Shown here one piece after another: positions 58,173-64,000 of a stretch of DNA of 64,000 nt. Numbering within the stretch: the stretch's first letter is position 1; every line of letters begins with the position of its first letter. This stretch comes from Cellulomonas composti (lineage in GTDB: Bacteria; Actinomycetota; Actinomycetes; Actinomycetales; Cellulomonadaceae). The stretch spans positions 248,001 to 312,000 of the forward strand of contig NZ_BJWG01000001.1 in assembly GCF_007990245.1 (NCBI RefSeq). The letters run 5' to 3'. A program made the position numbers and the translations under genes. The notes below the pieces were generated by a model, which saw only the letters and a list, made by a program, of their open reading frames with translations, was not told the origin of the DNA and did not search any database.

Positions 58173-58212
58173 CCGAACGGGCCGGCCACCGTGAGGTGAC
58201 CGGCCCGTTCGG
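58173..58212 (-). terminator. strong terminator hairpin after rpsA
   Basis: CCGAACGGGCCGGCCACC (58173-58190) and GGTGACCGGCCCGTTCGG (58195-58212) pair over 18 positions with one mismatch around a GTGA loop. The hairpin starts 26 nt past the rpsA stop on the minus strand. Confidence 0.8.
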
Positions 58213-58238
58213 ATCGTCGCGGGCGGACCCGCGGGGCG

Positions 58239-59714
58239 TCAGTTGCCCGTGAGCTTCTCGCGCAGAGCGGCGAGCGCCTCGTCGGACGCAAGCGTCCCCG
58301 TGGCCTCCTCCGTCGACGAGGAGTAGGTCGACGGCGCCGGGGCGCCGGCGGTACCGGAGTCGACCGTCGCAGCCTCCGCGTCGGCCTTGGCGGCCTCCGC
58401 GACCTGCTTGCGGTGCGCCTCCCAGCGCTCGTGAGCGGCCGCGTACTGGGCCTCCCACGCCTCGCGCTGGGTCTCGTAGCCCTCGAGCCACTCGTTGGTC
58501 GCCGGGTCGAAGCCCTCGGGGTACTTGTAGTTGCCCGCCTCGTCGTACTCCGCCGCCATGCCGTACAGCGCGGGGTCGAAGTCCTCCGAAGCCGGGTCGA
58601 AGCCCTCGTTCGCCTGCTTGAGCGACAGCGAGATGCGGCGGCGCTCCAGGTCGATGTCGATGACCTTGACGAACACGTCGTCGCCGACCTGCACGACCTG
58701 CTCCGGGATCTCGACGTGGCGCACGGCCAGCTCCGAGATGTGGACCAGACCCTCGATGCCGTCCTCGACGCGCACGAACGCACCGAACGGGACGAGCTTG
58801 GTGACCTTGCCGGGGACGACCTGGCCGATGGCGTGCGTCCGGGCGAACGCCTGCCACGGGTCCTCCTGCGTCGCCTTCAGCGACAGCGAGACGCGCTCAC
58901 GGTCGAAGTCGACGTCGAGCACCTCGACCGTGACCTCCTGGCCGACCTCGACGACCTCGGACGGGTGGTCGATGTGCTTCCAGGACAGCTCGGAGACGTG
59001 CACGAGGCCGTCCACGCCACCCAGGTCGACGAACGCACCGAAGTTGACGATCGACGAGACGACACCCGGGCGCACCTGGCCCTTGGCGAGCGTCTGCAGG
59101 AAGGTCGAGCGGACCTCCGACTGCGTCTGCTCCAGCCAGGCCCGGCGCGACAGGACCACGTTGTTGCGGTTCTTGTCGAGCTCGATGATCTTCGCCTCGA
59201 TCTCCTTGCCGACGTACGGCTGGAGGTCGCGGACACGACGCATCTCCACCAGCGACGCGGGCAGGAAGCCGCGCAGGCCGATGTCGAGGATGAGGCCGCC
59301 CTTGACGACCTCGATGACGGTGCCGGTGACGACGCCGTCCTCCTCCTTGATCTTCTCGATCGTGCCCCAGGCGCGCTCGTACTGTGCGCGCTTCTTGGAC
59401 AGGATCAGACGACCCTCCTTGTCCTCCTTCTGGAGGACCAGGGCCTCGACCTCGTCGCCGACCTTGACGACCTCACCGGGGTCCACGTCGTGCTTGATGG
59501 ACAGCTCGCGGGAGGGGATGACGCCCTCGGTCTTGTAGCCGATGTCGAGGAGGACCTCGTCACGGTCGACCTTGACGACCGTGCCCTCGACGATGTCGCC
59601 GTCGTTGAAGTACTTGATGGTGGCGTCGATCGCGGCGAGGAAGTCTTCGGCCGTGCCGATGTCGTTGACCGCGACCTGCGGGGTTGCGGGCTTCGCGGGG
59701 GTGGAGATGCTCAT
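58239..59714 (-). CDS. rpsA: 30S ribosomal protein S1
   Basis: A 491-residue RNA-binding protein with four S1 domains: one each at about residues 35-105 (DGDIVEGTVVKVDRDEVLLDIGYKTEG), 120-190 (DGVVTGTVIEVVKGGLILDIGLRGFLP), 205-275 (GQVRPGVVSSIVNFGAFVDLGGVDGLVHVSELS) and 290-360 (GQVVPGKVTKLVPFGAFVRVEDGIEGLVHISELA). This four-domain layout is the actinobacterial form; E. coli has six. C-terminal tail is acidic and Ala-rich and contains a repeat of FDPA. Delivers mRNA to the ribosome. ATG at 59714. Confidence 0.97.
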   Translation of the reverse strand: MSISTPAKPATPQVAVNDIGTAEDFLAAIDATIKYFNDGDIVEGTVVKVDRDEVLLDIGYKTEGVIPSRELSIKHDVDPGEVVKVGDEVEALVLQKEDKEGRLILSKKRAQYERAWGTIEKIKEEDGVVTGTVIEVVKGGLILDIGLRGFLPASLVEMRRVRDLQPYVGKEIEAKIIELDKNRNNVVLSRRAWLEQTQSEVRSTFLQTLAKGQVRPGVVSSIVNFGAFVDLGGVDGLVHVSELSWKHIDHPSEVVEVGQEVTVEVLDVDFDRERVSLSLKATQEDPWQAFARTHAIGQVVPGKVTKLVPFGAFVRVEDGIEGLVHISELAVRHVEIPEQVVQVGDDVFVKVIDIDLERRRISLSLKQANEGFDPASEDFDPALYGMAAEYDEAGNYKYPEGFDPATNEWLEGYETQREAWEAQYAAAHERWEAHRKQVAEAAKADAEAATVDSGTAGAPAPSTYSSSTEEATGTLASDEALAALREKLTGN

Positions 59715-59889
59715 GTAGGGATGGGCTCCGATGCGGACAGGAAGTAGTTCGGACAGGGATGGTGCGCGGTCCGGTCAGGAAGGATCAGATGCCACCGACC
59801 GCCACGAGGGCAGCCGACATCTGGGCGCGCGGCACCGCCGTCCACCTTAACGACCGCTCGCCACCCGGTCAAAGCGCCCGACGGCGGGA

Positions 59890-60915
59890 TCAGGCCAGTG
59901 CGCGGGCCACGTCGAGCAGCTCGTCGGGCACGTACCGCACCTTGCCGGCGATCTCCGGGAGCGGCACGAGCTCGACCTTGTCCCCGCGCAGCGCCGTCAT
60001 CACGTTGGACTCGCCGCGCGTCACCGCGTCGATCGCCGCGACGCCGAAGCGCGAGCCGAGGATCCTGTCGGTCGGTGTCGGCGTCCCGCCGCGCTGCACG
60101 TGCCCGAGCACGGTCACGCGCGTGTCGAACCCGGTGCGCTGCTCGATCTCGAACTTGAGCCGCTCCGCGATCGAGCCGGCGACGATCTCACCGAACTTCC
60201 CGTACGCGGTCGTGTAGCTCATCTCGGTGCCCTCCGCGGGCACCGCACCCTCCGCGACGACGACGATCGAGAAGCTCGCGTGAGCGCGGTGGCGGTGCTT
60301 GAGGAACTTCGCGATCTTGACGATGTCGAACGGCTGCTCGGGTGCGAGCACGATCTCGGCGCCGCCGGCGATGCCCGCGGTCGCGGCGATCCAGCCCGCA
60401 CTACGCCCCATCACCTCCACGATCATCACGCGGTTGTGGCTCTCGGCCGTGGTGTGGATCCGGTCGACCGCCTCGGTCGCCACGGTCACCGCGGTGTCGA
60501 ACCCGATCGAGGCGTCCGTGCCCCAGACGTCGTTGTCGATCGTCTTCGGGATGGCCACGATCCGGACCCCCGCCTCGGCGACCTTGCTCGCCGCGTGCAG
60601 CGTGCCGTCGCCGCCGATGCAGATCAGCGCCTCGATGCGCTCCGCCTCGAGCGTCGCCAGCACGGCGTCCATGCTGCCGTCCTCGACCCTCGGGTGGTAG
60701 CGGGCGGTGCCGAGCAGCGTGCCGCCGACCGGCAGCATGTTGCGGATGTGCTGGCGCGTGAGCGGCTCGGCCTGGCCGTCGACCACACCCTTCCACCCGT
60801 TGCGGAACCCGATGATCGAGTGACCGTAGTGGCCCTCACCGTGCTTGACCACGGCGCGGATCGCGGCGTTCAGTCCGGGGACGTCGCCGCCACCGGTGAG
60901 CAGTCCGACTCGCAC
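59890..60915 (-). CDS. pfkA: 6-phosphofructokinase, mixed-substrate (group III) type
   Basis: A 341-residue PFK. TGGGDVPGLNAAIR at the N-terminus, PVGGTLLGTARY, then GGDGTLHAASK with Gly104 and IPKTIDND with Lys124. Gly104 in the GGDG motif fits ATP use, while Lys124 is the residue typical of PPi-type enzymes; the combination defines the group III mixed subfamily, known ATP-using in Streptomyces. Catalytic Asp in TIDND and the LGHVQRGGTPTPTDRILGSRFG C-terminal site are present. The start at ATG 60915 has GGAAG 8 nt before. Confidence 0.92.
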   Translation of the reverse strand: MRVGLLTGGGDVPGLNAAIRAVVKHGEGHYGHSIIGFRNGWKGVVDGQAEPLTRQHIRNMLPVGGTLLGTARYHPRVEDGSMDAVLATLEAERIEALICIGGDGTLHAASKVAEAGVRIVAIPKTIDNDVWGTDASIGFDTAVTVATEAVDRIHTTAESHNRVMIVEVMGRSAGWIAATAGIAGGAEIVLAPEQPFDIVKIAKFLKHRHRAHASFSIVVVAEGAVPAEGTEMSYTTAYGKFGEIVAGSIAERLKFEIEQRTGFDTRVTVLGHVQRGGTPTPTDRILGSRFGVAAIDAVTRGESNVMTALRGDKVELVPLPEIAGKVRYVPDELLDVARALA

Positions 60916-61046
60916 GCTGCACTTCCTTCTCTCGTGTGGGGGGATGAGCGTCGCGCGCCGTCGGGCGACCCGTCCCGGTCAGCCTAGCGAGCGCTCGGCG
61001 CGCGAGAGGTGCCCGAGGTCCCACGGTGGCGGTCCAGACTGGGCCC

Positions 61047-61892
61047 ATGTCCATGTCCACGTCGATGTCCGGGTCGGGGTCCGACGACGAGCTCGCCGAG
61101 GTCGCGTTCCGCGACGTCCCGCCCGACGAGGGTGCTCGCGCCGGCCGGCGCTGGTGGGACGCCAACGCGCAGGACTACCTCGCCGAGCACGGTGACTTCC
61201 TCGGCCCCGCGGACTTCGTGTGGTGCCCCGAGGGCCTGCGCGAGGCCGACGCCGCGCTGCTCGGCGACGTCGCCGGGCGGGACGTGCTCGAGATCGGCGC
61301 GGGCGCCGCACAGTGCTCGCGCTGGCTGGCGGCGCGTGGCGCGCGCGTCCTGTCGACCGACGTCTCGCACGCGATGCTCGCGGCCGGCCGCGGGTACGAC
61401 GAGGCCGCGGGGACGCAGGTGCCGGTCCTCGTGGCCGATGCGCGGGCGCTGCCGCTGCCGCCGGCCTCGTTCGACGTCGTGTTCACCGCGTTCGGAGCGC
61501 TGCCGTTCGTCCCGGACGCCGCCGCGGTGCACGCGGAGGCCGCGCGCGTGCTGCGGCCCGGCGGACGGTGGGTCTTCGCGGTCACGCACCCCGTGCGCTG
61601 GGCATTCCCGGACGACCCGGTCGGGCTGACCGCGGTCCGGTCCTACTTCGACCGCCGGCCGTACGTCGAGCTGGCGGCGTCGGGACGCGTGCTGTACGCC
61701 GAGTACCACCGCACGGTGGGCGACCACGTCGCCGACGTCGTGGGTGCGGGGCTCGTGCTCGACCGCATCGTCGAGCCCCCGTGGCCGGCCGGGCACGACC
61801 GGACGTGGGGCGGCTGGGGTCCCGTTCGGGGCGCGCTGCTGCCGGGCACCGCCATCTTCGTCGCGCACCGGCCGCAGGACACCGCGGGCTGA
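61047..61892 (+). CDS. class I SAM-dependent methyltransferase
   Basis: A 281-residue Methyltransf_11-type enzyme. SAM motif I VLEIGAGAAQCSRWLAARGARVLSTDVS, motif II at DARALPLPPASFDVVFTAFGALPFV, motif III VLRPGGRWVFAVTHP. N-terminus starts MSMSTSMSGSGSDDE, Ser-rich, variable. Homologues in actinobacteria are unnamed, with possible roles in methylating menaquinone-type or small-molecule substrates; substrate unknown. A GTG at 61026 is possible but the ATG at 61047 has CAGACT 6 nt before. Convergent with polA. Confidence 0.85.
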   Translation: MSMSTSMSGSGSDDELAEVAFRDVPPDEGARAGRRWWDANAQDYLAEHGDFLGPADFVWCPEGLREADAALLGDVAGRDVLEIGAGAAQCSRWLAARGARVLSTDVSHAMLAAGRGYDEAAGTQVPVLVADARALPLPPASFDVVFTAFGALPFVPDAAAVHAEAARVLRPGGRWVFAVTHPVRWAFPDDPVGLTAVRSYFDRRPYVELAASGRVLYAEYHRTVGDHVADVVGAGLVLDRIVEPPWPAGHDRTWGGWGPVRGALLPGTAIFVAHRPQDTAG

Positions 61893-61920
61893 GCCGCGCG
61901 GGACGCCCGGGCCGGGCGGG

Positions 61921-64000
61921 TCAGTGGCCCGCCTCGTGCCAGCTCGCGCCGACGCCGACGCTGACGTCGAGCGGCACGTCGAGCGGTCCGGTCGGCAGCC
62001 GCTCCCCCGCCGCGGCCATCTGCTCGCGCACGAGCGCCTCGACCTCGTCGCGCTCGCCGGCGGCGACCTCGAGCACCAGCTCGTCGTGCACCTGCAGGAG
62101 CATGCGCGAGCCGAGCCCGCGCGTCGCGAGCTGGGCGTCGACGCCCAGCATCGCGAGCTTGATGAGGTCGGCCGCACTGCCCTGGATCGGCGCGTTGAGC
62201 GCCATCCGCTCGGCGGCCTCGCGCCGCTGGCGGTTGTCGCTCGTCAGGTCGGGCAGGTAGCGGCGGCGGTCGAGCACGGTCGCGGTGTAGCCGGTCACGC
62301 GCGCCTCGTCGACGACGCCCGTCAGGTAGTCGCGGACGCCGCCGAACCGGGAGAAGTAGTCCGACATCAGCGCCGACGCCTCGGACACCTCGATCCCGAG
62401 CTGCTGCGAGAGTCCGTACGCCGACAGACCGTACGCCAGGCCGTAGGACATCGCCTTGATCTTGGAGCGCTGCGCCGCGCTCACCTCGTCGGTCGGGACC
62501 CCGAACACGCGCGAGCCGACGTACGAGTGCAGGTCCTCGCCCGAGCGGAACGCGTCGATCAGCGCCGCGTCACCCGACAGGTGCGCCATGATCCGCATCT
62601 CGATCTGCGAGTAGTCGGCGGTGAGCAGCGTCTCGTACCCGTCCCCGACCACGAACGCGCGCCGGATCTGCCGGCCCGCCTCGGTGCGGATCGGGATGTT
62701 CTGCAGGTTCGGGTCCGCCGACGAGAGCCGGCCCGTCGCGGCGATGGTCTGCTGGAACGTCGTGTGGATCCGGCCCGCCGGAGCGACCGACCGCTGCAGA
62801 CCCTCGACCGTCTGCCGCAGGCGGATCGCGTCCCGATGCGCGAGCAGGTGCTCGAGGAACGGGTGCTGGGTGCGCGCGAACAGGTCCGTCAGCGCGGCTG
62901 CGTCCGTCGTGTAGCCGGTCTTGATCTTCTTGGTGTGCGGCATGCCGAGCTGGTCGAAGAGCACCTCCTGGAGCTGCTTCGGCGAGCCCAGGTTCACCTC
63001 GCGCCCGATCACCGCGTACGCCTCGGCCGCAGCGGCCGACACCTGAGCGTCGAACTCGCGCTCGAGCTGCGTGAGGTAGCCGCGGTCGACCGCGATGCCG
63101 GCGGCCTCCATGCGCACGAGCACGGCCTGCAGCGGCTGCTCGACCTCGAGCAGCAGCCGTGAGCCGCCGCGGTCCGCGACCTCCGCCTCGAGCACGTCCG
63201 CCAGGTCCAGGACGGCCGCGGCGCGCACGGCCGCTCGGCGTTGCTCGTCGGTGCCGTCGAGCTCGAGGTCCAGGGCGCCCTGCGCCCCTGCCTGCGCATC
63301 CTCGGAGCCCAGCTCGCGATGCAGGTAGCCGATCGCCAGGTCCGCGAGGTCGTAGGCCCGCCGGTCGGGCTGGCAGAGGTACGCCGCGAGCTCGGTGTCG
63401 ATCGCGACGCCCGCGAGCGGCAGCCCGCGCCCCGCGAGCGCATGCGCCGCGACCTTGGCGCCGTGCACGGCCTTGCGCGCGTCCTCGTCGGCCAGCCACG
63501 CCGCCAACGCCGACTCGTCCGCCGGACCGATCTCCGCGAGGTCGAGCACGACCGCCTGCCCGCCCGACGTCGCGAGCGCGATGCCCCAGGCGTCGCCTCC
63601 CGCCGGTGCGCCGGACCCGCGCACGTCCACGCCGAGCAGCTCGGCCGTGTGCGTCGCAAGCCAGTCGGCGAGGCCGCCCTCGGACAGCGGCACGACGTCG
63701 AGCGCCGCCGCGGCGACCGCGACCGCCGACGCGCCACCCTCGTCGGGCAGCATCGCGAACAACCGGTCGCGCAGGGTGCGGAACTCGAGCTCGTCGAGGA
63801 TCGCGTGCAGCTGCTCGCGGTCCCACGCCCGCACCCCGAGGTCCTCCGGGCCGAGCGGGAGCTCGAGGTCGACGACCAGCGCGTTCAGTCGTCGGTTGAG
63901 CTGGACCTGCGCGAGGTTCTCCCGCAGCGACTCCCCCGCCTTGCCGGGGATCTGCTCCGCGGCCGCCACGACGCCGTCCAGGCCGTCGTACTGCGTGATC
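61921..64000 (-). CDS. polA: DNA polymerase I, 5'-truncated by window edge
   Basis: About 692 C-terminal residues; the frame is open through base 64000 and reads ITQYDGLDG, so the start is outside the window. The end of the 5'-nuclease domain (IPGKAGESLRENL) is visible. The 3'-5' exonuclease domain is present in shape but lacks the metal-binding Asp/Glu residues (LLGVDVRGSG in place of DTET). The polymerase domain is intact: motif A DYSQIEMRIMAHLSG, motif B KAMSYGLAYGLSAYGL and motif C QVHDELVLE. It completes repair and Okazaki fragment processing. Actinobacterial enzymes are known to lack proofreading. Confidence 0.96.
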   Translation of the reverse strand, partial: ITQYDGLDGVVAAAEQIPGKAGESLRENLAQVQLNRRLNALVVDLELPLGPEDLGVRAWDREQLHAILDELEFRTLRDRLFAMLPDEGGASAVAVAAAALDVVPLSEGGLADWLATHTAELLGVDVRGSGAPAGGDAWGIALATSGGQAVVLDLAEIGPADESALAAWLADEDARKAVHGAKVAAHALAGRGLPLAGVAIDTELAAYLCQPDRRAYDLADLAIGYLHRELGSEDAQAGAQGALDLELDGTDEQRRAAVRAAAVLDLADVLEAEVADRGGSRLLLEVEQPLQAVLVRMEAAGIAVDRGYLTQLEREFDAQVSAAAAEAYAVIGREVNLGSPKQLQEVLFDQLGMPHTKKIKTGYTTDAAALTDLFARTQHPFLEHLLAHRDAIRLRQTVEGLQRSVAPAGRIHTTFQQTIAATGRLSSADPNLQNIPIRTEAGRQIRRAFVVGDGYETLLTADYSQIEMRIMAHLSGDAALIDAFRSGEDLHSYVGSRVFGVPTDEVSAAQRSKIKAMSYGLAYGLSAYGLSQQLGIEVSEASALMSDYFSRFGGVRDYLTGVVDEARVTGYTATVLDRRRYLPDLTSDNRQRREAAERMALNAPIQGSAADLIKLAMLGVDAQLATRGLGSRMLLQVHDELVLEVAAGERDEVEALVREQMAAAGERLPTGPLDVPLDVSVGVGASWHEAGH

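Overview
The window is high-GC, densely coded DNA with almost no AT-rich islands. Gene content and order point to an actinobacterium of the Micrococcales, most likely Cellulomonas or a close relative; the genus is an inference from gene order and protein style. Supporting markers are rbpA, whiA, opcA, a mycothiol-era OsmC/DUF2277 gene set, the uvrC-rapZ-yvcK-whiA-gap-pgk-tpiA-secG-rbpA block and the tkt-tal-zwf-opcA-pgl block. Nothing looks like a prophage, insertion sequence, CRISPR array or genomic island.

Layout. 1-14.5 kb is an accessory stretch: the end of malate:quinone oxidoreductase, small conserved proteins, a lipase-like hydrolase, CsbD, an SMR exporter under a guanidine-III riboswitch, an M20 peptidase with a YfcC-type carrier, an SLC13-type carrier with a YbhN-like membrane protein, and a flavin oxidoreductase-methyltransferase fusion divergent from an XRE-cupin regulator with a 21-bp perfect palindrome between them. 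14.8-25.8 kb (minus strand) holds tRNA-Pro and a long, mostly overlapping operon read ctaB, xerD, parA, scpA, scpB, rluB, tyrA, cmk, plsC, der, membrane protein. 26.2-33.6 kb (plus strand) is the pentose phosphate operon tkt-tal-zwf-opcA-pgl followed by an O-methyltransferase. 33.6-42.8 kb (minus) is the uvrC-to-rbpA block, combining nucleotide excision repair, cell-wall precursor/PTS-like control, sporulation-type regulator WhiA, lower glycolysis, secretion and RNA polymerase control. 43.0-54.6 kb is mixed: OsmC, uvrA with an upstream LexA-like box, a GH15 trehalase/glucoamylase with YciI and VOC partners, an acyl-CoA dehydrogenase homologue, an aldo/keto reductase, and two tandem TerC genes behind a yybP-ykoY (manganese) riboswitch. 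54.6-64 kb (mostly minus) is uvrB, an unknown protein, coaE, rpsA, pfkA, a methyltransferase on the other strand, and most of polA.

How the genes work together. Central carbon flow is concentrated here (pfkA, gap, pgk, tpiA, tkt, tal, zwf, opcA, pgl, mqo), and so are all three Uvr genes plus polA, i.e. a complete excision repair set apart from the helicase. Chromosome segregation (xerD, parA, scpA, scpB) is fused into one transcription unit with ribosome maturation (rluB, der) and cmk. The most distinctive features are regulatory: two riboswitch classes, one palindromic operator, a LexA-like box, and a repeated TAnnnT hexamer 6-8 nt before start codons that suggests several leaderless mRNAs. 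Short tandem duplications (9-18 bp) recur at gene ends.
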